A stretch of 64,000 nt of DNA from Brienomyrus brachyistius (lineage: Eukaryota > Chordata > Actinopteri > Osteoglossiformes > Mormyridae): positions 17,588,019 to 17,652,018 of the forward strand of contig NC_064539.1 in NCBI RefSeq assembly GCF_023856365.1, read 5' to 3'. Numbering within the stretch: position 1 is the stretch's first letter; every line of letters starts with the position of its first letter. The translations under genes and the position numbers were made by a program. The notes beneath the pieces are model-generated. The model made no database searches. It was given only the letters and a program-made list of their open reading frames with translations, and was not told where the DNA came from. Below, one piece after another: positions 54,670-64,000 of this stretch.

Positions 54670-55390
54670 CACTACTCTGTATTCCCTGAATGCTCTTAAT
54701 GCTGCACTCTCTGCTTATTTGAATAGTTGCTGCTTTGTTTGGTAGATGCAGTGTAGTTCGGTTCTGCTTACACTTTTACCTTGTCGCTCACTGGAAGCTC
54801 AGCCTATCTGCACTTATGCCTAGTGGACTCTTTTGAGAGCTGCATGTGTATTATTTGCTATTTGCCTCATTTGTATGTAGCCTTGGACAAAAGCATGTGC
54901 TATATAAAACGATTCAAATGTAGGCATGACACTTTTGTAGCCTGTACTGCGGTATTTTACAGTGCACCCTGGTGTCGTCTGGAATCGGCTCTGCATCAAC
55001 CTACTTTCACCCTCACTGGAATTTCAGGGGTGGACATCTGACTGAATGGGACTGTTAAGTACGGTGCCATTACCGGCCACTGGGGAGGAGAAGCCCCCAC
55101 ACACGTAAACCAGTGCTTCCCACACACAAAAACATGTCAGGAGAAAGTGCCGTCTCTCCTCAGTCCATTAGGCGACACAGAACATTCCAGAGCCCCACTC
55201 AGCAGCACAGCTCGCCTCCTTTGTAAGTTCGATGGCCTGTTATTCTCTGTATTTTGTCCCAGTTTTCACACTGTTATGCAGCATCATCTTTTGAAGTAAT
55301 ATACACTCTAGTTTTGGATATAACCCCACTGCAAGATTGTCTGTCAGCTGAAAGCCTAGTTCGCTTTGTCCCCAGTCATGGTACGCTCAA
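54670..55390. other. Non-genic stretch with a SINE-tail scrap at 54,886-54,906
   Basis: Only the GGACAAAAGCATGTGCTATA scrap is recognisable as a possible SINE 3' end. Otherwise unique. Confidence 0.4.
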
Positions 55391-55404
55391 GGTTATTGAA
55401 GATC

Positions 55405-55565
55405 CGAGGTAGAAAGTTCAGGTCCAGAAAGTACAAATCCAGACCAAGATTTTGTTTCCACCAACCAACTGAGTACTCTGTGAATGTGACTCTTTCTCAA
55501 CTGGTTGGTTGAACCAAAGACATGGTCTGGATTTCTACTTTCTGAAGCTGAACTTTCTACCTCTG
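55405..55565. mobile_element. hAT-like MITE, family A, copy 2, with target-site duplication
   Basis: Left end CGAGGTAGAAAGTTCAGGTC; the right end as reverse complement is CAGAGGTAGAAAGTTCAGCT. The inner arms ACCAACCAACTGAG and CTCAACTGGTTGGTTG pair. TTGAAGATC lies immediately before (55,396-55,404) and immediately after (55,566-55,574) the element: a perfect 9-base direct repeat, or an 8-base duplication plus one chance base. Confidence 0.9.
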
Positions 55566-55757
55566 TTGAAGATCTACTTTCAGCTTCCGAATGGTGAGGG
55601 CAAACTTATTGTGATCAACAGTGGCAATTGTGCCGAAGCCCTTAGGACCTACATGTTCAGTGCATGACACCAAAGCTAGACGCACTTCAGCATCAAACCA
55701 CTTTTTCTGTAATAACACGCACCGTAGTGCATCTGCAGCAAGTCTGTCTTCCGTCAG
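55557..55757 (-). pseudogene. Protein-like open segment of unknown identity, possibly decayed
   Basis: On the minus strand about 66 codons are open from the stop at 55,758-55,760 to a TAG within the MITE at 55,557-55,559. The translation has an ordinary protein-like composition (contains KKWFDAEVRLALVSC and FALTIRKLKVDLQ). Beyond the upstream stop, another 30 codons in the same frame also look protein-like (VEVSLEQCAEVLGVNRLHVK). No start codon, splice site or known family is identified. It could be a decayed coding fragment into whose last codons the MITE inserted, or chance. Confidence 0.2.
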
Positions 55758-55869
55758 TCACAACTTAACATGGAGCCGATTTACCCCTAGAACTTCAGCA
55801 CATTGTTCAAGTGACACTTCTACCACAAGAGCTCTAACATGCATCTTATCAAGACTCTAAACACTATCT

Positions 55870-56265
55870 TCAAACAAAGGTCGGGCTCCTGCTTTTGCTG
55901 ATGAGCTTTCCTGGTATAGTAGCGCTTGAATATTCTCCGCCTTTGTCCTCAGAGATGTTGGGATACATGCCTTAGATGCTTAGCTTTCTTGGGTATAACA
56001 TTGGGCCACAAAAAAGAGTCCGGACCGTGTGTGGTGGCCAGGCTCTGGGAGAGGCCCATCGGACCAAGCCTCCAGCTCCTGTTATCTTTATGAGATCCTG
56101 TCAAGTTGCAGTCAGCTCCTGGCACCCATATCTACAGCTCTCCCCCAGGACATCTTCTGTCCACATCTTCAGCCAATGCTTGCAGAGGGTTGTCTGCAGT
56201 GTCCGTGGCTCAAAGCAACACTCAAGTCCATCTGAGTGCCTGCATACTTGTTGAAGGTCCTCACT
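55870..56265. other. Non-genic stretch
   Basis: No feature recognised. Confidence 0.4.
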
Positions 56266-56271
56266 CTCAGT

Positions 56272-56335
56272 GATTCAATTCAATTTATTTTTGTATAGCG
56301 GCTTTCACAAGACAGTTGCTCCAAGGCACACGAGA
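56272..56335 (+). mobile_element. Fragment of common fish repeat (TTTGTATAGCG type)
   Basis: ATTCAATTCAATTTATTTTTG followed by TATAGCGGCTTTCACAAGAC is a phrase found throughout teleost genomes from general knowledge. Only about 60 bases are present, and I cannot name the family. Confidence 0.55.
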
Positions 56336-56353
56336 GGTTCTGGCAGTACATTG

Positions 56354-56493
56354 CAGAGGTGGAAAGTTCATGTTCAGAAAGGACAAATTCCGACCAAACA
56401 GAGTATAAACAGTCACATTCACAAATTACTGCTTGGTTGAAACAAAAACATCGTCTGTATTTGTATTTTCTGAACCCGAACTATCCACCTCTG
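56354..56493. mobile_element. hAT-like MITE, family A, copy 3
   Basis: Left end CAGAGGTGGAAAGTTCATGT; right end as reverse complement CAGAGGTGGATAGTTCGGGT. The middle is shortened relative to copies 1 and 2 but keeps CAGTCACATTCAC and GGTTGAAACAAAAACATCGT. The flanks GTACATTG and ATAAATGG agree at only 5 of 8 positions. Confidence 0.85.
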
Positions 56494-56499
56494 ATAAAT

Positions 56500-57475
56500 G
56501 GCTCGTGATACAGGGGAAATGCACCTAAAACTTTAGGGGGTCCAAGGTCAACTGGCTGCCAACCCCCCCCCCCCCCTCCCCCCACCCCCAGGCATGCAAA
56601 CATTATACAATGCAAAGAAAATGATCATGTTGTTTATAAATATCGAGTGTAAACTGTGCTCAAAATAGCTCCCATTTTGTAATGGCTGAGTTCTGCTGTA
56701 CTTACTGAATAAGGGTTTTCCTCAAATGGGGCTGATCTGGGTCTGAGAGCATCAGTCAGACGCGAGACGTGACACCGGCAGCTGCTCACTTTCAGGCGCT
56801 TCTGTCTTTGCCTACAAGCTCCAGCTTTAGCTGTATTTCTCAAAACCCACAATGTAGTTTCATTACTTACCGTGACGACGCTTAGAGGTCGCTCACCTGT
56901 GAATCTAAGCAAAACAACAGGAGTGAATCCAGTTTATGGTTGATTTGTGGTCCATTGGCTGCTAGCTGTGTGTGTGCAGAGTTACGCTACACACAGGTTA
57001 TACATAATAAATGCACGTCACTTCTCCTGCACCCTCCCCCCGTCCTACCTCCTTTTTTAAAAACTGGACCTGCAAGCATTAATTTAGTATGAAATCTGGG
57101 CAGATTATGTAAATGTGGCCTTGAGTTTATAGCAGTACATCCAAAATAGGCTGAACCCAGTACCTGACCCAGTATGGCTTTAGTTATATTGTGCATATTT
57201 CTGATGATATCCAAGCACAACATGCTCTGATTTAAATTATTAAATGGATGGTTATTGTGTAGCAGTGTCTCCTGAGAAGATTATGTACAAACGACAGTGT
57301 AGTTTGGATGTTTACATTCCAGCGTATAAGGTCACACAATGCATGTACCTCGTGAAGCCTTTCATAACTTTATTATACTTTATTATGCTTTTGATTGTTT
57401 TGGTTATTTAGCAGCTTTCTGTCTCATTTTACTTGTTCCTGTGTATCTTTTCAGGCTGTTTTAACCTTTCATTAA
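56500..57475. other. Non-genic stretch
   Basis: A C-rich run lies at 56,563-56,590. No gene recognised. Confidence 0.4.
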
Positions 57476-57483
57476 CATTGTTG

Positions 57484-57808
57484 TCACCTCACTTACACAA
57501 ACCTCTAGGACCAGGGTTCGAGTCTCCGTCATCTTTCCATGTGTGTGGAGCTTGCATGTTCTCCCCGTGTCGTCGTGGGATTTCCTGCAGATACTCTGGT
57601 TCTCCCCCTAGAGAGTAAAAATATGCTGAGGTTAATTGGAGTTACCAATTTGCCCATAGGAGTGAGGGGTGTATGAGGGAATGTGCCCTGTGATGGGTTG
57701 GTGCTCCATCCTGGGTTATTCCTGCCTTCTGCATCTAGCCTCTGGGACAGGCTCAACCCCTGTGACCTGGAATAGGACAAGTGGTTACAGAAGATGGATG
57801 GATGGATA
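57484..57808 (+). mobile_element. GGATAAGCGG-tail SINE, plus-strand copy
   Basis: The head is CCAGGGTTCGAGTCTCC (B-box-like) and the A box is damaged. Then come GGAGCTTGCATGTTCTCCCC, GTTAATTGGAGTTACCAATT, TGTGATGGGTTGGTGCTCC, GGGACAGGCTCAACCCC and GGACAAGTGGTTACAGAAG, with a (ATGG)n tail. It has the same order as the minus-strand copy at 36.1 kb and is the second-best preserved copy. Confidence 0.9.
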
Positions 57809-57814
57809 TTGGCC

Positions 57815-59180
57815 TCAGGTGAGTTCTGTTGTCTTCGGGTACATGCTGACTCACGCAAGGGTGAGATTACAGTTGGAAATTTGTCCGGAAACTTTTTCCA
57901 TTACAAACCACCATCCATACTTACAATGTTACCACCTTGTCACCGGTAACATTTTGCATCTGGCTGAAATGGCAAAACTTGCTTTCCAGTCTTTTGCATA
58001 ATCGATTCTTGAGATTGAACTAAATCCTTGAAAATTCATCAATGAATGTAGGATAATTGGCAGGGACACACAATTAAACATGCCCATAGTCAGGGATTGA
58101 AGCAGCAAATGGTTTTTAGAGGGTTTTTAAAATGACTTTTGAAGTATTAACAGTTGAAAGTCAGTCGGTCAAAGACCTATAATTAATCACCATGTTGTCT
58201 TTCTCTAAATAGTGAAGAGAGCTGGAATCTTCTGAAACCAAGGGGAATCTGGCAAGTGTGATGCATCACAGCCTCATTCGGCACCAGTGGAAGGTCATTT
58301 TCATCAAAAAAATGAGTATTTTGGCTTGTATGGGGACTATCTCTGCTGGAGGACTAGCGAGTGAGAACCCGGACAGCCGCCCGACATTCGCCATGCTGAG
58401 ACTCCTGCGTGTCACACGCTGCAGCTCGGTCATCACGATACGAGGGATTACACAGGGGATTATGGTGTACTTCAGTAAATTGCAAAAGGATTCCACTTAA
58501 ACAAAACCGATCATTGCACTGGCATGAAACTCCACCTCAGGCTGGTTCCACCCAGATGAGCACTGGCTTAAAAAAATTACTTTAAATATTATCCTCAAAG
58601 AAAGATTCTATCATTTCAAGGTCATCTAGGACAAAAGCTTTTTTCACTCTTACCAGATTTTATAAACAACACACAGAGACACGATAATGACTAATCTTTA
58701 GTCTGAACAAAGTCACAATAGAAAATTTACATGATGCAAAATAAAAATAAAACTATTCCAGAATACATTTTCTGTCCCTCTGTTATCCAGCGAATGAATG
58801 GAGACCCTTAGTGAGCAGATTAAGCCTCACCTCGTTGACTCCGACATCCCCTTGCATAAGCTATTTAATTCCTTGCCCCTCACGTTCACCTTGCTCCCCA
58901 TTCCTTCCACACATTTCTGTTCAGTGTCTTTTGCTTTTATTCTTTGCTCCTTTTGACCTGGTTCCATTATCTTGTCTTTCTCGCTTTAAATTTGAACTTG
59001 TGTTTATGAGCATCTAAAGGTTTCTTTTTCTAAAAACATAGCGGCCTGTAATAAAATTACACCAATAAAACTGATGCATGCAAAACAGCGTCCAAAAAAT
59101 AGAGAGTAACAAAAAATACACAATTGTATGATTTTACACGGAGTTTCTCTTTAAGGTAAATGCGTCCTGCATATTCTGCT
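57815..59180. other. AT-rich non-genic stretch
   Basis: No gene or repeat recognised. Overlapping frames at 58,258-58,500 on both strands lack known motifs. Confidence 0.4.
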
Positions 59181-59186
59181 GTAAAG

Positions 59187-59200
59187 GTGCCACCTGCTGG
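59187..59200 (-). promoter_or_regulatory. CTCF-like motif, perfect core
   Basis: GTGCCACCTGCTGG is the reverse complement of CCAGCAGGTGGCAC, which matches CCASYAGRKGGCRS at all 14 positions. It is in unique sequence. Its orientation is opposite to the 31.4 kb site, and the two face each other. Confidence 0.6.
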
Positions 59201-59204
59201 CTGA

Positions 59205-60220
59205 GTGGCATCATTGACGCCAGTTTTCACTCCTCTCTCCTTTACTTATCTGCATGCACGTTTTATTTCTGCTCCCAGTGGCTTTATTAGAAGGAGAACC
59301 AGGTGTCAAGTGCTTTCCCTTTTATAACAGGCATTATGGAACGTTTGTTCCCTTACGAGTGTGGCTGAGATTTCTCTCTTTGCCTGTGTCCATCGAGGCT
59401 AAAACTTTCTCTATCATTTGATCTTCACCAGCATTATAACGCAGCTATAGAAATACCACTAACGCAATCTGCCTCCGCGATAAAGATGGCTTTCCTGTGG
59501 TCCAAGCTATGTGCATCAGTTTAAATTTTAAATGGTAATTATTATTCTAGATATTTGTTGCACTTGCAACCAATGTGTATACACGAGGTGCATTTATGTA
59601 GGTCTATGTTCACATTTTCTCTGATCTGATTTTCGCTCCCAGGGAAAGAAAGAAGTCCGCTGTAAACAGACCGCCTGCTGGATATTTTTAATTCCTCTTG
59701 TGTATAGAAATAAATCCAGAACCAGCCTCCTATTATTTAACACGTTTCTTTAGCAGGCCTGGTGAGAACAAAGCCGGGAAATCTGGGAGCGCATCGTCCG
59801 TCACTGTTTGATGGGCTGTCATGCGCTTCGCGTTTGAAAAGGATAAAAATGGACCGACATGCAAGGACACATTTTTAGAACCAGAGAACGAGAGTAGCAG
59901 GCAGAGAAGATCGATTTAGGTGAAAGGATTCCTCTCGACAACAGAATATAACGCCGGTCCTTACAAGCAGAAGGACCCTGCGCAGTTCAGCCTTTCACAG
60001 TCCATCAGATTTTTATTTTCTTACTGATGGCTGTCAGCTTGCCACTGACATGCATTTTCAGCACTAAATGCAACTTGTTTTCCTTTTGTGCGAACCTGTG
60101 CACATCATTTAATGGTAATTTATTTGCTTGACGGTCGGTATTTGCAAATGTTTCCCGCGGCTGCCCCAAGAAGGATATCCTCCAGAAAATATGAAAATGT
60201 AAAGTGTTATACTATTATAT
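59205..60220. other. Non-genic stretch
   Basis: Unique sequence with homeodomain-like words. No gene is recognised. Confidence 0.4.
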
Positions 60221-60229
60221 GCTCACAGA

Positions 60230-60384
60230 CAAGGGCGTAGGTGAGAGTTTGATATTGGGCTGGGGGCACAAGTGAATAATTTAAACACAAATATCTGTTT
60301 TTTTGAGGGCGGGGGAGACAGGAGCCGAATGAGGTCAAATTAAATATTGGACGTACGCGTCCTGCCCTGCTTTCTGCGCCCCTG
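60230..60384. mobile_element. hAT-like MITE, family C, 155 bp, with target-site duplication
   Basis: The ends are CAAGGGCGTAG and, as reverse complement of the right end, CAGGGGCGCAG (9 of 11 identical). The flanking octamers CTCACAGA (60,222-60,229) and CTCACAGG (60,385-60,392) match at 7 of 8 positions, the 8-bp duplication expected of hAT elements. Confidence 0.75.
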
Positions 60385-60394
60385 CTCACAGGTA

Positions 60395-61070
60395 TAATTG
60401 TCTGTTTTTAATTATTAATAAAACACAAGGTTACTGTTCTGGTTTTTCAGCTGCAGGTCGGTAATTGCCGTTTCCTTGCGCGAATCTGCTTTGCGTGCCG
60501 TTCAGTATGGAACATGAGCTCCTCCGTCGTCTGTGGACGGCATCACGCAATGCTGTCAGATATCACAGAATCACTGAGAAATTCTTTCACCTTTTTTAGA
60601 AGTAATTCTTTAGTTTTAAAAAAACACACACATATGAAGGCATGAATCGTATTAATAATGTGAAACATTATAGTAATTTACGTATAATTCTTTGTTGTCA
60701 TAGTAAATCACTTATAAGGAAAGGGGTTGGTATAAATTGATGTTGGTTTGCTCCTTTGGATGATACCTGATCATATTATTACATTTTCCCAGTTTCAGGA
60801 CAGTTGGTTCAGTCCAGGTTCCCTTCAGCAGTCAATGAATGTCAGGCTTTTAAGATGGATCGAATCACCTATTTGTCACATGACAGCAATCTCGTATTTT
60901 TCACAGACTTTGAGTTACTGATACATACACGACGTCTTTCTCAGTGAAATCAGATACCGTCTGACAGTCTTTCTCCTTTTTTAAATTCATAGACATTACC
61001 AGCAATTATCAAGGCCTGAATGCATCTTCTGCCATACTAGTGTTTGGTCCTTTGCTGTAGTCATCTGTAA
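60395..61070. other. AT-rich non-genic stretch
   Basis: No feature recognised. Confidence 0.4.
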
Positions 61071-61074
61071 TTGT

Positions 61075-61285
61075 TGACCAATTATGGGGTGATTATGAGT
61101 TTAGAGCTTATCCCAGGAAGCACATCACACAACCCTGTTACTCCAGTTTGGTAACACTAACTCACCCAACACCCAACTCAGACAGACACAGACAAACCCT
61201 GGCCTTGTAATTAAATCCACAACCCAGGATATCCGAGACCACAACACTACACAGCACAACCCACTGAGCTAATTCACTGCCCCCA
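61075..61285 (-). mobile_element. Diverged SINE copy (GGATAAGCGG-tail family)
   Basis: On the minus strand GGGGGCAGTGAATTAGCTCA at the head, then GTTAGTGTTACCAAACTGGA and CTGGGATAAGCTCTAAACTC, follow the order of the 36.1 kb SINE. Strongly mutated. Confidence 0.65.
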
Positions 61286-61289
61286 TGGT

Positions 61290-62590
61290 TTGCTTTTCTA
61301 ATTGAATCGCATCTTATTTGATTTTCCCTTTTCCTCAAAGACTGCAGCATATTATGAAAGTCCTCCCCTCTTTATTGGATAGGTGTCTGGAAGACAGATG
61401 GACATTATAAAGAGATAGATTTCATTGGATTGTTACATGGGGCCTTTCCTTAGAATAGCTGGCAACGCAAATCAAATACTGGTAAAGGAAGATGTATCTC
61501 ATCATAAAATTTTAGAAGGAGCCAAGAATCCAGTAAAATCAGCTCTTTAAAGGATTTGTAATATTAAAGGGCAGTTAATCAATATTACGCAGAATGCAAC
61601 AAACATTTGTTCAAATTTTAAGACATCCTAACTTTTAATAACTGAGTCCTTAAAACAATAAACTTTAATCGTAAGCACAATCTTAAGGGGTTGGTCTTTA
61701 TTTAATCAGCTGCCTACCAGATGGTTATCCAAACAGACTGCAAGTGTTGCAGATATTCTAAGTTATTTATACAACTTGAATTATATAACAGTGGAGCCAT
61801 TCTGGAGCATGAGGCTTTAACCTCTCAGTCACAAGCTGCATTCTTTCAGCTAAATATCAAAGTAGCAAAGCTGATTAAAGGAAGATGGACTATTCTACCC
61901 ACTGGGCCCAGACAGTCCCTCTATCATAGGGGTCTGATGAAAACTCTCCGCAAATAATACCTTGAAGACAGTAAGGAAATAGAGATCTTTTTGCACCACA
62001 TCCAAAGGAGAGAGGTCTGTAAAGGGACACGAAAATATTTGAGTTTGCCTTGTGTCAACACAAGTTTAGCGTGCAACATTAACACCGTGAATCATGGTGC
62101 TGAATCCTGTAAACGCCAGTGTAGGAGTTAAGCAAGTCTGTTAATGGTAGGAAGATATTCCAGTGAAATGGAGCGTAGTGTGTGATTTATCTACCATATC
62201 ACCATCATAATTGGCGGTGTGAAAGGAGTTTCTTCTGTGAAAGCCCCAAGGCTCGAATTCACCAGTGGTTTATGCATTTTTAATTGGATAAATCACTGGA
62301 AATGAGTGAGAAAATGCATTCGCACAAAGAGCTTGTGGGTAAGAAGCATTTCATTGCGGTGGTCTGCAGCATGTTGCGGTACTGTCTCCCAGGTCACGTC
62401 AAGCTTAATGATAACTGACTGCTCTCTCCTTGTATATTTTCATAGGGTTGGAGCCAAACTCCTTATGGGAACATGAAGTGGCCTTTCTTTATTCAGCCTT
62501 GGTTTGTGTTGTGATTGAGTGAACGACAAGATGCAACTTCAACTCGACAAGTTGTGGATTACCCATGCATGGGAAAATGACATATATTTT
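61290..62590. other. AT-rich non-genic stretch
   Basis: No gene is recognised. The stretch 62,090-62,310 is unique with TTTTTAATTGGATAAATC-type words and could be conserved non-coding DNA (untested). Confidence 0.35.
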
Positions 62591-62600
62591 TGCCCGGAAT

Positions 62601-62725
62601 GGGGGCAGCATGCTAGTGATTGGAAGGTTGCTGGTTCAAATCCCATGAATGCCAGCAGTGATCCTACTCCGTCAGGCCCTTGAGTAAGGCCCTTAACCTG
62701 CAGCTGCTTTATCCTGAGTATGACA
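62601..62725 (+). mobile_element. tRNA-derived SINE fragment (same family as 19.7 kb)
   Basis: GGGGGCAGCATGCTAGTGAT, GGTTGCTGGTTCAAATCCCA (B-box-like) and CCCTTGAGTAAGGCCCTTAA in order, then CCTGCAGCTGC. The same order is found on the minus strand at 19.7 kb, sharing 18 identical bases at the CCCTTGAGTAAGG core. The 3' limit is uncertain. Confidence 0.8.
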
Positions 62726-62729
62726 TCAA

Positions 62730-64000
62730 CCTACATCCAGCCCTGCAAGCAGATCCTCCAACTTCCAGGGAAAATTTGGAGGTTGGTGGCAGGACTGGCA
62801 CAGCAGCCACCGGGAAAAACTTCACACCGTCCCACTCAATTCGGACTGTGTGGTGCTGAGGTATCACCTGCCACACGACTGCACTTGGGCTCTCATCCTG
62901 TGTAGGTGTGGCAACGCACAACATTAGCATGCACTCCTTTACTTCCCCTGAAGTGAATAACACTCTTAATTATTCCACTTAATACATGCTTATTAATCTG
63001 TTATCCAAAGTTAAGGGGAAACATTAGCTGTCAAATGTTTTTGTATTTTTTTTTAATTACATGTAATTCTTGAGAAACACTAGTTTGATTTAACTCAACT
63101 GAGTAATTACAGCAAGCATTTATGAAGTATGTTTCTCCATCAAGGTATTCATTATTCCAGAGCACATTCATTGTAAATTAATTGAGAGCTTAGATTTATA
63201 ATAAAAACGAGCATATCCTACAGCTGTCGAAGAATGGAATTACCTGCCCATCCCAAACCATCAGCAGTTTGGGCTTAAAGCTAAACAGACTGTCAATATT
63301 TGGGTGGAAGCAGTGACTCACACGCTTTCCAAGTGATCAGTGTTACACAAACGGTTCATCCAGTCAGAAGGGGCCAGACAGCTGTAGGTGAGTCTGGGGC
63401 ATCACTGTAGTCTCATTTTTCAGGTATCGCGTCCAGATAAAGCACCAAGTTCACCGCGAAAGTGTGCCTGAGAGCATCCATCTTTACCTGAGACAGATAA
63501 TGAAGTCTCAATGTGAGTCTCTCGCTCTCCGGCTGAGCTGTATCACACAGTGTGCAGCACACAGTATAATCGTCTGGTAGGTCCTTATGTAGCGGAGGAG
63601 ACTGTAAACACTAAATTTGCGTCTCTCACTACTTAAGACCTGCACATTTTTTAAACTAATTTTGTTTTTATTCAAATACATTCAGCAGGTCCTGGTTGGA
63701 TAAAGCTTGTTCATACATATTTGAGTTTGTTATTTATAACGCCTGTCTAGCTATACAACAGATGGCTAGTTAGTATCAGCACTAAATGATGGAGACTATG
63801 ACAGTATAGGCAAAAAAAACAAAGGATTTGCCAACATAAGAAGCGTAAATGTGCACTAAAAAAATCCTTCCATTTCACTACATGTTCTTCCTTTTGTTCT
63901 GCTTAATCCTTTTATCCGGGCACAATAATCTCATTATGCATATTACTGAGCCTTTCTGCAAATAATAGTTTGTTGTTATACTACATAAATTATTACAAAA
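62730..64000. other. AT-rich non-genic end of window
   Basis: No gene, RNA gene or named repeat is recognised. Sequence becomes increasingly AT-rich towards the end. Confidence 0.4.

Overview
The window looks like non-coding nuclear DNA from a vertebrate, most likely a teleost fish. The reasoning is indirect. There is no compact gene array, operon or ribosome-binding-site pattern. Long stretches have no usable reading frame. Microsatellites, GC-rich minisatellites and poly(G)/poly(C) runs are abundant. The interspersed repeats are of teleost type: a tRNA-headed SINE whose 3' end reads GGATAAGCGG followed by (GATG)n, other tRNA-derived SINEs, hAT-like MITEs, a Tc1-like transposase fragment and an LTR-like remnant. 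The species cannot be named from the sequence. No complete protein-coding gene was found, and no CDS is called.

Layout. Positions 1-27,650 are relatively CpG-rich and hold many simple repeats, a 45-bp minisatellite (7.6-8.4 kb), few recognisable transposons and no coding exon I recognise. At 27.1-28.02 kb there is a CpG-island promoter. On the minus strand it offers a CCAAT box, an E-box-like site and a GA-rich ATG-free segment ending in a usable 5' splice donor (last exon base 27,654). My working model is that this is the non-coding first exon of a minus-strand gene and that most of 1-27,650 is its first intron or introns. At about 28.03 kb the composition changes sharply to AT-rich, CpG-poor DNA, which I read as upstream intergenic sequence.

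Positions 28-64 kb are rich in transposon remnants and tandem arrays: an LTR-like remnant (29.9-30.3 kb), a second GC-rich island with a CTCF-like site (31.2-31.8 kb), a Tc1-like fragment (35.5 kb), a full-length SINE (36.1-36.4 kb), a 37-bp minisatellite (36.6-37.3 kb), a 32-bp minisatellite with about 41 units (39.5-40.85 kb), a CACGTG-bearing CA array (46.0 kb), a 39-bp minisatellite (49.5-49.9 kb), and at least five hAT-like or related MITEs plus SINE copies between 32 and 63 kb.

The most interesting points are: the 39-bp minisatellite at 49.5 kb appears to have grown from inside a hAT-like MITE whose unexpanded relative lies 5 kb away; a 48-bp SINE/LINE tail at 2.2 kb is flanked by a perfect 12-bp target-site duplication; several MITEs have readable target-site duplications; and CTCF-like motifs at 31.4 kb (+) and 59.2 kb (-) are convergent. 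I found no sign of a novel enzymatic or defence system.
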